NCBI GenBank assembly: GCA_030704615.1
Contig: CM060732.1
Coordinates: 14,572,001 to 14,636,000, forward strand
Direction: 5' to 3'
DNA length: 64,000 bases
From: Takakia lepidozioides
Taxonomy: Eukaryota > Streptophyta > Takakiopsida > Takakiales > Takakiaceae
Positions 20,840 through 32,597 of the stretch are shown here, piece by piece. The notes beneath the pieces were generated by a model. It did no database searches. It was not told the origin of the DNA and saw only the letters and a program-made list of their open reading frames with translations. Each line of letters begins with the position of its first letter. Position 1 is the stretch's first letter. The translations under genes and the position numbers were made by a program.

Positions 20840-23800
20840 CTAAAAAATGTTGTCCTCTCCTTGGGGGACTGTCCACCTCACCTCCTGGGAATCTTCTGCC
20901 TCTTCTCCCCCACTTTCCTCAGCAGAATCCAACACAAATCTACGAGCCCGACGGGCTCTAATAGTTGTTGCCTCCTCCCTCATCTTCATTTTCTTGAGGC
21001 TTGCCTCGTCTAAAATTTGCTGTACACGACTAGGTTTGGAACACCTCCTAATGGACACCGAAGCAAGCCGGGCAGCATAAGTAGGAAGGATGTAGTCCCT
21101 TTCTGGACTAGGCATGAAATCCCCCCTGGCAAAAAAAGGCACGTTCCTCTTGCCCATGAACTCCAATGTAGACGTCCCTCCTGCCGTACTTGGCATCCTA
21201 CATTAAGAACAAATCCACGTCAAGAATGTCAATACCAGCAGAAGCAGAAAGGGTTTTCAATGAAATAAGAGAGCGAAGGGAGGTGCCTCACGAAATCTGG
21301 AGGCAACTTACAATGCGACCACTCACTCGTACACCGGGGGCTCCTCGGCCTCGATCCCAACTTGTTCCTCTCCCTGCTCCTTCTCGGATTTTTCCTCATC
21401 CTCCGAGGATGCCTCTTCCTCTTTTGGCAGCCGTTCAGCCGCTGCAAGTTCCGAGTTGTAGAGGGCAGTATCTGGCTCGAAGGCGAACACATGCCTGTCG
21501 GACAACGTCCCTGCCCACATTGAAGCACCTGAGGAACAAAACGGGCGGTTAATAGCTTGCGGCATGCAATTGCAATCGGGCCAGGGGACAAACTGAGCAC
21601 GTGAAGGCTTACCCGTGCCGCATGTGAGGTCCAGAATCCGCCCTTGGACATCCGAGCACATCTCCATGAGGGTTTGGATGAAAGCAGGGCTCCGGGTCCG
21701 GCTGTACCGCCACGGTTTGCCTGTCTTTGTGTCCTTCGGCATACTGGAGTGGGGCACATAGTTGTAGAGGACATCGTAGGTAACAGGGTCCACAGCGGCA
21801 TCAACAAGACGACCGTCATTGCGGAATTTGAACGTAGACCCTCTCTTCACAAAGCAATATGCCTCAAACACCAATGTCTGCACATCCAACAAAAGAGGGA
21901 TCAACTCCGGGATCTTGTTTATATACACCACAATATGAGGTGAATGTAATAGATTGATAACTTACACTTTGGCCCTCTGTTCGCAACCCCTGTGTATTGA
22001 TGCAGAACCATTTTCTGAGGAGGACCGGGGTGACACTTTTCGGTGTCCACCTTGCCACCGCATTCTCTGTGGTCTTCCCTCTTGTGGCAAGGACAACCAC
22101 AAATCCACCATCATCCAGAAGCATCCCCGCCAGCCCAAACCCGGCTTTCCAGTAGTCCTCAGTAAACCTGTTCCAGGTGGGCACACCATCCATGCCCTCC
22201 AGCAGCTCCCCATCTGGAATGTCGAGGAGAATCATATCGCAAGCTCTCTCCACCTCAACCCCCCCCCCCCGAGTGCTCTTGCAATCCGTGCTCACAGCCG
22301 TGAAGAATTCCATCATGGCTTCAAAACCAGGGGTGTCTTTAGGCTCTGTACCGGCAGCCCTCTTCTTGGCTTTCCCCTTCTGCTCCGCCAGAGACTTGTT
22401 GTGTGCCACCTTCTTTGCCCTGGCAACGAGAGCGTCAATGAAGCTCTCATTGACGCATTGGATGATGGTTGGAGGTTCTAGCTTTGGCCTGTGCGTAAAT
22501 GTCACCTCCGAATACCGCCGTGTAGGCTCGCCCTCAAATGCCAACTTCTTGGCAGAGCCAGTCCCACTCCGAACTGACTTGGGAACCCGGACGACCGGTG
22601 ACTAGGTAGCAGCAACAGCAGTCGCAGGACCTTGAACAAAGTCGTCGTCCGAGTCACTCTCTTGGGTCCTCTCCTGCGCCTGCTCCGATGCCCCGATGGT
22701 TTTCTGTTTTTTGGGTGTTACTGCACTCACCTGTTTCCTTGTCCTTTTCCTTTGGCCTTTACTCTTCTCATTCAATTTCTCCTGAATTCCTGCCTGAGCA
22801 AGCTCTGCCGCATTCCTGGAGTTCGCAAGCGCTTTTGCCTCTTTTGCACCCAGCGGAGGCAGCGGAGCCCGGTTTCGTCGGGCCTCAACATCCAGCTTCA
22901 ATTGAAACTCGGATGGGTCGAGCATGCCGGGCGGAAGGTCCACATACCAAGGGCAATCACGCAAATGTTCCAGATGCCACTCATTCACAATATCGTCAGT
23001 GTACATGGAGTCAGCCCCAGGGTTCCTCCATGCCAGGAAGAATGGTGGCTCGAAAGACAGATGACCTTTCTCCAAAAGGGAGAACTTGCAGTACCTGCAT
23101 TCATGAAAAACACAATGAGGTCCCTGAACTGCAAATTCGGCACCATTTTCCCAGGTTGGGGCGGATCTGAGTGGGCCTAGAAATGGAAAAATGGTGCCGA
23201 ATTTCGGTTTTCGGTGACTGCCACCCTAGGGACTTAGCCATCTTGGGAGCCCTGAACTGGAAATTTGGCGCCATTTTTCCGGTTTGGCCCGAAGATGGCT
23301 AAGTCCCAGAACGGCAATAGGGCCTAGAAATGGAAAAATGGCGCCGAATTTCCAGTTCAGGGCCAGCCACCCTAGGGACTTAGCCATTTTCGGAGCCCTG
23401 ACTGGAAATTCGGCGCCATTTTCCCAGGTCCGGCCCGAATATGGCTAAGTCCCACAAGGGCAATAGGGCCCAGAACTGGAAAAATGGCGCCGAATTTCCA
23501 GTTCAGGGCCAGCCACCCTAGGGACTTAGCCATTTTTGGAGCCCTGATTGGAAATTCGGCGCCATTTTCCCAGGTCCGGCCCGAAAATGGCTAAGTCCCA
23601 TATGGCCTTGACCTGGAAAAATGGCGCCGAATTTCCAGTTCAGGGCCAGCCACCCTAGGGACTTAGCCATTTTCGGAGCCCTGATCTGGAAATTCGGCGA
23701 AAAATGCAAGGACTGTAAGGAAGGCATCGCGTATGTACCTGTACAAAAGGCGCATTGCTGCTTTGTCCGCATTTGGCTGGTCGGTGAACTCGTGGCTCCG

Positions 23801-26800
23801 GCGGGCATGTGGTATCTTCCGAAAGAATAGGTCGGTTTTGTAGAGCAGAAAGTACCTCATCACATAGTCGCGTAGGCTCTCTGCTGCAGGAGAAATCTCC
23901 ATCTTGAACTGATGTGCTTGTGTGTCCAGCTGCTCTTGCGCATTCGTCGTCACCTGTGGAGATTCTCCATCAGATCGCATTGCTGAAAAAATACAATGAA
24001 TCCACCCCCTACAAGAGTAGAAGCGCCAAACGAAGCGTGGGGAAGTACATGAAACCACCATGACATGCGGTTCATCCACATGTCGAATGTGGGGTCAGAC
24101 AGTTTGTCCGGTTTGGGGAAGCTCCACATGTCCCTTGTACTTTGGGAACCATTCCAGATTTGGAGCCACCGGGTCTGTCCAACCACCCAGCATATTCGTA
24201 AGCGCCAAACACCACAAAAACGAGTTGTTGCCACCACAATTTGGTTAAGAATGTATCACCTTTTCTGCACCATCCACACAGGATGTGGCTAGACGATGGA
24301 GCTTCTCCAATGTCATCGTGGGTTCAGAGCGCGGGAGTAGTGCTTCCCCACCTCCACCATAAAGTCGGCACCAAGGGCGGGATCAGCTATGGCCACGTAC
24401 TTTACCATCCGCGACTTGTACTTTATGCGGGCCCTCACCTCCGCAGCTTTGAGATACGATTCGAGTGCCGGGAGGGTTAGATTCTTCTCCTCTGACTCCA
24501 TGTAGAACCTCCGCGCATGTGCCAAATCCTGCTGAATTTTCGTCTGTCAAGAATGCGCACATAAGATTAGAGATCCTGCTCAACACTTTTTCTTCTATTG
24601 GGGGAGGAGAGACAGATTAGCTCAACAAAACAGTCAGGAGCTTTACCCGAAATATGTAGTCCACCATGGCGTCCATGCTCAGCCTATACCAGGTTCTGTC
24701 TGCCTTTGCCTCCGACTTGCGCAGGAGGTCGGCACTGAGCGAATTGGCAAACTCTTGCACCCCCTGCTTCCCGACATCCTTCACTCGGAACAGCATATGG
24801 GACAAGTTGGTGGCAATGAAAGCATTCTCAGTCACCCTGCAATGCCACATTTCCATCAAACAATTCTGAAATGGGAATTTACAACAAATATGAGGATTCG
24901 CAATGAAATGACTTACAATCGGATGGGTCCAAAAGCAAGAGGCGTTGTAACTTACGAGTTGATGTCCGCCATTGCAGCTTTGAGAAGACTGCGATCTTTG
25001 GGCCCCGCAACCTTCAGCACAACACACTCCACGGCGAAATGCCAATCGAGGTCGTTGGGGTGGGCTTCGGCTATGTGCTCCATCCATGCCAGGAGGCGAT
25101 GATTGCCGTCCCACACGTAAAACATCTTTCCGGACAAGTGCTGGAAAAGAGGATCAGTAACAATCGATCTCTCGAACTCCTCATTTTGCCTTTGCCAATG
25201 GGGACCCCATTTGTCCACCTCATCGGAAGTGTGGGCACGGGAAGCTCCTTGGTCGTTCTCAATGGAAACGTAAAATGCGGCAGACCCCATTCGATATCCA
25301 TCCCGGAAAGAGAATTTCAGCTTGTCGATATCGCCTGGGAGGGCAGGTCTCACCACCTGCAAAGACACCAAGCGGCAAAGGGGAATTCGAAGCTTGGCCG
25401 GCTACACCATGCCCCCCAGCACCCTGCCAATGTTGCTGTGGGTTGCCTCCAACATCTTGGCAGTGGCCAACTTCATATCCACCTCCGACATGACGTCTGC
25501 TGCAGAGGGGTTCTCCGGCAGCCCACCAGGACCGCCAAATCCAGCCTGTATGCTGCGGGTTTGGGGCCTGGGGATGTCCGGGAGGATGTCATCCTGGTCA
25601 GAAAACTCGGTGTCGTCCTCCTCAACATGGTGAACCACCGGCAAAACCACCTCGAGCACTCTCCCTGTCTCTACTGCCATCTCCCCGGCTTCACCTCGAA
25701 CTTGCACAATCCGTGCTCTTTGTGGTGTTCTTTCCTCTCCTCCACTCTCCACCGTATGGGTAATTGCGGGGGCTGCTCTTGTCCGCGATGGTGTAACCGG
25801 TGTGTTACTGCCTCTTTGTGGTGTCTTGGAGGGATCCACCGTCTCTGTGCGTCCCTCGGTTACATTGGTATCTGTCATTTGGGCACCCCTGACCTCTTCA
25901 GTGGCCTTTTCTCTTTCCTCCTGGCTAGCCTTTTGTCTCGCCTGTTCTTTTGCCCTCTCTTTTGCCCTCTTACGGGCTTTCTGTTTCTTACTAGGGCTAG
26001 CAGCAGGGGAGCCCTCCAGGACGACCACCTTTGATTGAGGAGAAGGAACACCCTCGCGCGCACTGCTTACTCCCCCCTCCGCAGCCCGTGACGGCTCTCT
26101 CGCCGGGGATTGCATGTGCTTAGCTTTCTTCTTCTTCTTTGCGTGGGCGGGCCCTACTGCATGTGCATCAACAACCTCCATTTCCGGATCTGCTGTCCTC
26201 ACGTCCTCACGCCCTTCACCTGTCATGCCGCCTGCACCAACCTCCCCAATGCCTATTCTGTCGTACCCTCGCTGCAGGTCCTCCCGTCCACCAACAAAAG
26301 GTTGAAGTTTTCCCTCTCGCCCCAAGTTGGGCGATTCAAACATGCGATGAGTTGGAGCGGTCGATGATACCACTAGCGTGTCGGGCTCGTCATCACTCTG
26401 TCATTCCCAAAATCGTCAGAACCAACATCGGTGCCAAAACCAGCAGCGCAACCACCATAGCAACAATCGTGGAACAACAATGAAAACAAAACAAGTTTAG
26501 GAAGTATGGAGTGCCATGGAACAACAATGAAAACAAATCCAACCAATGCCTAAGAATGACATGCAGAAGCAGCCTTCTCCAGAGCTGCCGGCTTTGCACA
26601 CGCATTGCAAACTATCTAAGGTTCACTCAACCGGTAATATGAAACACGATGAACAAATGATCAGGAATTCCATAAGACGGGAAAACAGGGTGAAATGTTT
26701 TGAAGGCACTTCATCTTCTCAGCTCAGCATGGATTTCCTTAATTTTTAACCACTCAGACTTTGATCATTCTTCGCAACAGCTGCTGCTTTTGCGATGCAG

Positions 26801-27069
26801 CCATACGCTTCCAGCGATGCCAGGATGAAGATGCAAAAACAAAGCGAAACAACAAAGCGAAAGCGAACAAAGCGAAAGCAGAAGTGGCTTGCCTGAGAGT
26901 ACTCGGCTTCAATTGGCGCGGGTTGTGAGCAAGACACTGGAATCTCCTGCTGGAGCTTAAGTTTGGCCATGCGAGAGATTGGCCGTCGTCCGTAGTACAA
27001 AGCTTTCAACTTCGGCCGCGGTCTGGATGTGAGGTCTCTCTCAGGAGAGCCACGCCCTTCAGGCGGCAT
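20840..27069 (-). pseudogene. ParB-like domain / DNA-methyltransferase-like protein gene of element A
   Basis: Exons follow those of element B one for one. Exon 1 (27069-26893) is basic, with KLKALYYGRRPI. A long Lys/Glu/Pro-rich linker exon (about 26400-24952) runs into the ParB-like domain (RPALPGDIDKLKF, then MFYVWDGNHRLLAWME at about 25115-25070). Helical exons follow at about 24841-24653, 24540-24250, 24237-24050 and 23956-23739. Methyltransferase exons run from 23094 down, with motif IV-like MILLDIPDGEL (about 22235-22203) and motif I ILDLTCGTG (about 21640-21612). Motif II and an acidic tail end at 20840. ParB-like domains bind or cut DNA; beta-type methyltransferases modify A or C. 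Disabling changes: an in-frame TAG at 25402-25404 and a 1-base deletion near 24318. A palindrome array sits in the intron 23738-23095. The first intron appears to use a GC donor. Confidence 0.8.
23140..23700. repeat. phased imperfect palindromes inside an intron of the element A gene
   Basis: Seven units pair a GGGACTTAGCCAT word with an imperfect palindrome (arms GGAAATTCGG and CCATTTTTCC, or the reverse, around GGCGCC). GGCGCC centres begin at about 23267, 23340, 23412, 23486, 23558 and 23623, with the last related site at 23695. That gives spacings of 72-74 bp apart from one of 65. Alternate units lie in opposite orientation. Same unit as at 10.4-10.8 kb. Confidence 0.85.
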
Positions 27070-27289
27070 AAGTCCCAGCCAAAATGGAAAAAAATCTCAG
27101 TTTTTTGGGGTACATGCCTCGAATAGAAGTTAATCCAAGATTAGCATCAGATTTAGGGTACATATCGAGGAAGCCATGTGTCGCCAGCCCGAATAAAAAT
27201 GGACGGCGGTGGACATTTAATGCCCAACTACGCAATTAAATGTCGGATGAAGCCCTCCCTGTCGGATGAAATATGACGCAACTCGGCCC

Positions 27290-27925
27290 GGAATTTCCAA
27301 CGTAGAGGTAATTCGAAGCGCAGCAGAATAGAATTCCGGCGCCGGATTTCCATCCACCAGGTACGGCGGTGCTCAAAATTTCCGTCATGCAGGTAATTCG
27401 GAGAGCAGCAGGATGGAAATTCAGCGCCGAATTTCCATCCTGCCAGGTAGGGCATCGCGCGAAATTTCCGTCACGCAGGTAATTCGGAGCCGGATGGATG
27501 GAAATCCGGCGCCGGATTTCCATCCTGCGAAGGTAGGGCGGGGCGCGAAATTTCCGCCACGCAGGTAATTCGGAGCCGGATGGATGGAAATCCGGCGCCA
27601 GATTTCCATCCTGTCAAGTAGGGCGGCGCGCGAAATTTCCGCCACGCAGGTAATTCGGAGTGGATGGGTGGAAATCCGGCGCCGGATTTCCATCCGCCAG
27701 GTTGGTCGGAGAGCGGATGGATGGAAATTCGGCGCCGAATTTCCATCCGGCAGGTAGGGCGGCGCGCAAAATTTCCGTCATGCAGGTAATTCGGAGCGGA
27801 TCAGGATGGAAATTCGGCGTTGAATTTCCATCCAGCAGGTAACTTGGATCGCTGGCGGATGGAAATTCGGCGCCGAATTTCCATTCGCCAGGTAAGTCGA
27901 AGCGCCGAATTACCTTCCTGCAGGT
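27290..27925. repeat. element A central palindrome array, part 1
   Basis: Palindromes with arms GGAAATTCGG/CCGAATTTCC (variants GGAAATCCGG/CCGGATTTCC) start at about 27330, 27415, 27500, 27586, 27670, 27723, 27808 and 27861. Steps are 84-86 or 53 bp. Spacers share words such as CAGGTAATTCGGAGC and GGGCGGCGCGCGAAATTTCCG. The array lies between the divergent starts of the methyltransferase (27069) and transposase (29109) genes. Confidence 0.9.
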
Positions 27926-28054
27926 AATTCGGAGCGTGGCCACTTGGTTTTTCGGAGAAAAACAAACTAAACTGTTAGTTTTGTGCCTGAAGTCCACTTT
28001 TAGACACGTTTTTCATGGAGTCCTTGACTGCTACAGGGAAATCCGAACGGCCTC

Positions 28055-28820
28055 GGACGGAAATTCGGCGCCGTTTTTCCATCCTGGGAAGTTTTTATAT
28101 CGTCCAGTTTTGGGCCTCACCACCCGACCGGACTTCCTTTGAGGGGGCCCGGATGGAAATTCGGCGGCGAATTTCCATCCGGGGGATGGTCTCTGTCGGA
28201 CAGGTGCTGGCCTCTCCGCCCGAGGCGACTTCGTCCGGGAGTCCCCTGTTGGATATTCGGTGCCGAATTTCCATCCGGGGGTTGAAATGTGACGGCCAGG
28301 TGCCAGCCTCTCCTCCCCGACTGCATCCGAACGGCCCCTCCACGGAAATTTGGCGCCGTTTTCCCATCTGGGGAGGTTTTTATGTCGGCCAGTTTTCGGC
28401 CTGCCCCCCCCACATGACTTCGTTTGGGGGGGCCCGGATGGAAATTCGGCGCCGAATCTCCATCCAGGGGATGCTCTCTGTCGAACACGCGTCGGCCTCT
28501 ACTCCCGAGGCGGCTTCCCCTGTTGGATATTCGGTGCCAAATTACCGTCCGGGGGTTGTAATGTGAGGGCTAGGTGGCGGCCTTTCCCCCGAGCCGACTG
28601 CATCCGAACGGCCCCGGATGGAAATTATGTCGGCCAGTTTTCGGCCTGACCCCCCGACACGACTTCCTTTGGGGGGATCCGAATGGAAATTCGGCGCTGA
28701 ATTTCCATCCGGGGGTTGTTCTCTGTCGGACAGGTTCCGGCCTCTCTGCCCGAGGCGACTTCATACGTGCGGCCCCTGCTGGATATTCGGTGCCGAATTT
28801 TCATCCGGGGGTAGTAATGT
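28055..28820. repeat. element A central palindrome array, part 2
   Basis: Further palindromes (GGAAATTCGG or GGATATTCGG with CCGAATTTCC) start at about 28059, 28155, 28251, 28344, 28440, 28525, 28617, 28685 and 28781, most steps 93-96 bp. Spacers belong to a higher-order unit containing CGGCCAGTTTTCGGCC or TCGGACAGGTGCTGGCC. The long open frames across the region are frame artefacts of the repeat. Confidence 0.88.
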
Positions 28821-29108
28821 GACGGCACGGTGCCGGCTTCTCCCCTTCAGCCGACATCATCCGGACGGCCCCCCACTTTCTGACTGCATACCGTTGGCAG
28901 TTATTGCGCAAAGACCTGGGGCCGCATTCCTGAGACAAGGTTCATTAACACTCTGACAGTGGATTTTTGAGATAGTTGGCTCCCTGGATTTGGATCGGGC
29001 TTCGTCGCTCGGACAAATCGGCACCGCATTCCTTCCCATCGCTGCATCCCCCTTCTACCAGCGAGCTTGCCCGCACGCCATCCTGGGAGTCTTGTGTGCA
29101 CATCTCCC
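28821..29108 (+). promoter_or_regulatory. 5' flank of element A transposase
   Basis: Unique sequence between the last palindrome and the ATG at 29109. The start is chosen because MAENPSATVYCPP aligns with MAPNSYAIVCCPP of the element B transposase. No TATA box stands out. Confidence 0.4.
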
Positions 29109-30003
29109 ATGGCGGAAAACCCGAGCGCTACAGTGTACTGCCCTCCTCACGAGCATAGAGCTTCATTTCCGTGCAGAGGGGACATCTGCCGGGTGATGGA
29201 GAAATATCTGTGCGTTCGATACCACCTGAAACCGGGGTCGGTTTTTTTGGAGGAGGAAAGGAAGGACTCAAACGGCGTTGTTGTCGAGAGTATTGTTGTG
29301 CTCCACGATGATTTCGGCGATGGCAGGAAATGGCGAGTTCCACCATCGGACAGCGTCATATACAGGGCTGTTGGGGACTTCATTTGCCCGCCAAATGCAC
29401 CTTCTATCTTGGCGCCTTCCACGAAACAATCCGCGAATCAGAGAGTGGTTACCTCAAAGAGAGAAGTCCACAACGAAGTAAATCCAGAGCCGAACCCATC
29501 CATGAAGACGAGCGAGAACCGGGTTGTTCACAACCTGTCCGACTCAGACGAGGTCATGGAAGTTCCGAGGTTGTCCTGGAGATCAGGCAAGTCCTCAATG
29601 GACGTCAGTGGACGAGGGAGTCATATTCCGAGCATGAGCACCGCAGTTCGATCTATTCTTGAAATTCTGCGAGGGCTTCACATGGAGGGACACCGCTCGG
29701 AGCTGGCCGGGCTGGACTACAGCAAGTTCGCAATTAAATCGGTTACATGCATTCCCGCAGGCGTCGACGATAATATCTTCTTTGAGTTCCCTCCTCGGAC
29801 GGACTACTCGAGGGCGTCCGGAATGTTGACAGATATGGATAGAAAACATGATGGTCATCCTTGGTGTGTCACCAAAACCACCAGCATGAAGATGCTCGAT
29901 GGTGTGCGGGTGCGCTACGTTGTTTGTGCGGGCGCGTTGCGGTGTTTCTCCCCAACTTGCTTCCATTTTAAATCCATAGGTCATAGGAACGAGACCGATT
30001 GGA
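29109..30003 (+). pseudogene. SWIM-type Mutator-like transposase of element A, 5' half
   Basis: Open from ATG 29109 to the insertion point, collinear with residues 1-300 of the element B transposase: YHLKPGSVFLEEERKD, GMLTDMDRKHDGHPWCV, and the Cys-containing LRCFSPTCFHF. Reading passes straight into element B at 30004 and stops at 30029 in B's terminal repeat. The rest of the gene resumes at 44970. The intact frame up to the insertion suggests that most decay of this half would have post-dated, or been independent of, the insertion. Confidence 0.9.
29995..30003 (+). repeat. 9-bp target site duplication, left (CCGATTGGA)
   Basis: CCGATTGGA directly precedes element B's first base. The same nine bases follow its last base at 44970-44978. 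The corresponding empty site is visible in B's own transposase gene (GATTGGACTGG after the Arg-Asn-Glu-Thr codons). A 9-bp duplication is characteristic of Mutator-like elements. Confidence 0.95.
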
Positions 30004-30125
30004 GGGGGCTGCTATTTCATGAGCCATGAGCCATGAGCGGCATGAGCCATGAGCAGAGTCGTAAGTGTGGAAAAAAACATGAGCAGCACTATTTTCCGGA
30101 AATGAGTGTCCGCGGGAATAGGGTT
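30004..30125 (+). repeat. left TIR and subterminal CATGAGC repeats of element B
   Basis: The terminal 21 bp are followed by CATGAGC at about 30018, 30025, 30032, 30041, 30048 and 30077, then GTCCGCGGGAATAGGG. The pattern matches element A's left end. The interval 30126-30466 holds no gene I can see. Confidence 0.85.
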
Positions 30126-30466
30126 TAGGGTGCCACGGTCATAGGGGGAGAAGGACCTCCCGATGAAGGAGGTTCGGCAATGTTATTTAGAATTATATAT
30201 TGAAAGGCAATGTTTCGCGAATGGTAGGGTGGTATTGCTCTGTACAATGGGGGCCCATTTCAGCCTACCAGCCATTTGCAAAATTCACCCACACTCCCAA
30301 TCCCAAACGAAATGAGCAATGACGCATTCTCGGAACAATGGACACAGAATAGAATAAAAAGAGGGCACAATGAGGTTTTTATTGATCCACATGAATTGCA
30401 TTTGAAGCACGTCTACTGTGCTGATTGTGCCCTCAAATCTTGAGCCCTGTGCCTACTGAATACAAG

Positions 30467-31145
30467 TCACGTTGTCAATGGGACTTCGACTGCTCTCAGA
30501 ACTAGCTCATGAGTCCTGGGGCTCCTCCATGTAAAGTCGATTGCAGCCGTTGTACCGCCCCTAGTGATGTTCACCACAATGTCCTGCCCTTCAATCATAC
30601 CACCATCGAATATGGAAATCTTCACGTTTTCGTCGTCCACACCAATGCGAATGTCCCCATACAATGGAGAAGAGGAGCGCACTCCTCGAGGAGAATAGGT
30701 CTCTCCGATGGAGTCCACCCACGTCCAGTGGCAGCAGTTCCACCGCAACAGCATAGCAGTGCGCCTTCTTCTGCATGGGTGACCGTCGTAGCTGGGAAAA
30801 TCGGAATCGAGGATGCGCAGGAGCCACGGACTCCTCAAACCAAGATCGTCACCCCGCTCGAAGGCGTAGTGGCCTACGATATACTCAAAAGCCACCAATG
30901 TTTCCACAATCGAACCAGTATCTTCTGTGTAATCTGTGTACCAGATAACAATGTCTCCCGATGTGGCCGAATACATTGCATAATCGATGCCTCCAAAGGG
31001 GCAGTCGTCCCGGTTCCGGAAGCACGGCATCCTTGCAAAGGAGGACCTGAGGACGACTTGGATGCCGATGACCTTGCGGACAGCTACGAAGCCCTTAGAT
31101 TTTGGAAAAGATACGAAGCGGAAGAGCAGTCCGGCCTCCAAAATG
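30467..31145 (-). CDS. unknown ~224-residue ORF at the left end of element B
   Basis: An open minus-strand frame running from a likely splice acceptor (CAG before about 31157) to a stop at 30467. It contains SGDIVIWYTDYTEDTGSIVE, GDDLGLRSPWLLRILDSDFP, and a beta-rich C-terminus with IRIGVDDENVKISIFDGG and GGTTAAIDFTWRSP. There is no in-frame ATG near its upstream end, so an additional exon (perhaps with MYGFIHRWRDEHVPPP at about 31230-31180) is likely. No homologue is present in element A, whose methyltransferase gene lies only about 300 bp from its terminus, so this is cargo specific to B. I do not recognise a family. Confidence 0.5.
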
Positions 31146-31274
31146 GAGCATCTGGGTCACACGTACCCACCGACGGAGGTGGAACGTGTTCATCACGCCA
31201 GCGGTGGATGAACCCATACATCTTTCTCATCAACAAGTTATAGTTTGAGATCTGCCACCGAAGTCCATCCCCCC

Positions 31275-32420
31275 GGATGGAAATTCGGCGCCGCATTTAC
31301 ATCGAAGAGGGGATGGACTTCGTCGTGTCCAGTGGCGATCGGCCCACCTGGCAGTGACTGCCCATAGTTTGCATGGCAGGGTAGGAAACTCAAACGGCTA
31401 CATTCATGCAGCAGCCAATCTTCATCGGTCCAGGATCCTGTACGGGGGAAATTTAAATGTGCCCTGGAGTGTGCCCTGGAATGTACCTCACTTCTGTATG
31501 ACTGTGTTTCATTGTGTTGAATAACTCTCGGATTTGGCCCACTGTTTACAATTTGATGTCTCATTTCTACAATTTGTCTGTCTGGTTGAATAAAGCAGAG
31601 TAACCGGTATGTGAGTCATGTGTCAAGAATATACCAGAGTAACGCCATGTCGGACATTGAAATGCGGCGCCGCATTTCCATGTCGGACATCGAAATTCGG
31701 CACCGCATTTCCATGTCGGACATCGAAATGCGGCACCGCATTTCCATGTGGGACAAGAAAATGCGGTGCATCATTTCCGTCCAGGTACACGAAATACCAA
31801 CACGGGTCTATAAATTGATCAGAAAACGAGGTTGGCATTGCAAATGCGGCGACGCATTTCCAGCTTGGCAATGGTAACTTCTTTTTGGACAAGGGAATGC
31901 GGTGCCGCATTTCCGTCCAACACTTCGAAAAGTGCACCTATTTCCGACCAGCGCGATGGAATGCGTTACCGCATTTCCGAGAGAGGGTCTGCAAATTGAC
32001 AAATTGCGATGTCCGTTCTGGAAATGCGGCGCCGCATTTGCATGTCCGTCATCGACTTTTTTTTTACAATGGAATGCGGTGCCAGTTTTTGCTGATGGGT
32101 CTGCAGTTCGAACAACCACCATCCCCAATATGGAAATGCGGCACCGCATTTCCAATCCCGCCATGTCGGCCTCCTTGTTCGACCTCCTTGTTCGACCTCT
32201 GTAAGCGTGGTGGCATCCATGCAATGAGCGGGAGAGGCCAAAACTGGCGTGTGGACAAAGGAAATTTTGGAAATGCGGCACCGCATTCCCAATTCAGATT
32301 ACTTTTTACTATGCCAACATTGAAATGGAAAAATTTGTCCCTCCCCTGTTTTGGAAATGCGGTGCCGCATTTCCAAAAGAGGTTCTTAGAGTTGCCAAAA
32401 TTTTGGAAATGCCCTGACCC
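31275..32420. repeat. element B left palindrome array
   Basis: About twelve palindromes of the GGAAATGCGG/CCGCATTTCC type start near 31279, 31658, 31691, 31724, 31757, 31840, 31884, 31957, 32020, 32070, 32134, 32269 and 32354. The tightest run has a 33-bp step and others are near 44, 63, 73 and 83 bp. The first (31279) is a hybrid with an A-type left arm. It lies just beyond the 3' end of the methyltransferase gene. Confidence 0.85.
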
Positions 32421-32597
32421 ATTTCTGATTTTGGGAGCGTCCTGGTTTGGGCGATTGTGTGGCTGGAATGCACACTGGAGAGGGGTCACGAATGTCGGGC
32501 AGAATTATCTTTATATACTCTGGAAGAGAATTTACATTTACAGAGACTTCATTAAAATTCTATTAATCTTGAAAATCATCGGAATCCTCATCCTGTT

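Noticed and set aside
21229-21931. Second gene at 21229-21819 (196 codons) overlapping the element A methyltransferase
   Set aside because: The frame at 21323-21931 matches the homologous exons of B (CFVKRGSTFKF, LDLTCGTG); the other is its shadow.
25039-26034. 331-codon plus-strand ORF in element A
   Set aside because: Antisense to the Lys/Glu-rich linker and ParB-like exon, which are conserved in B on the other strand.
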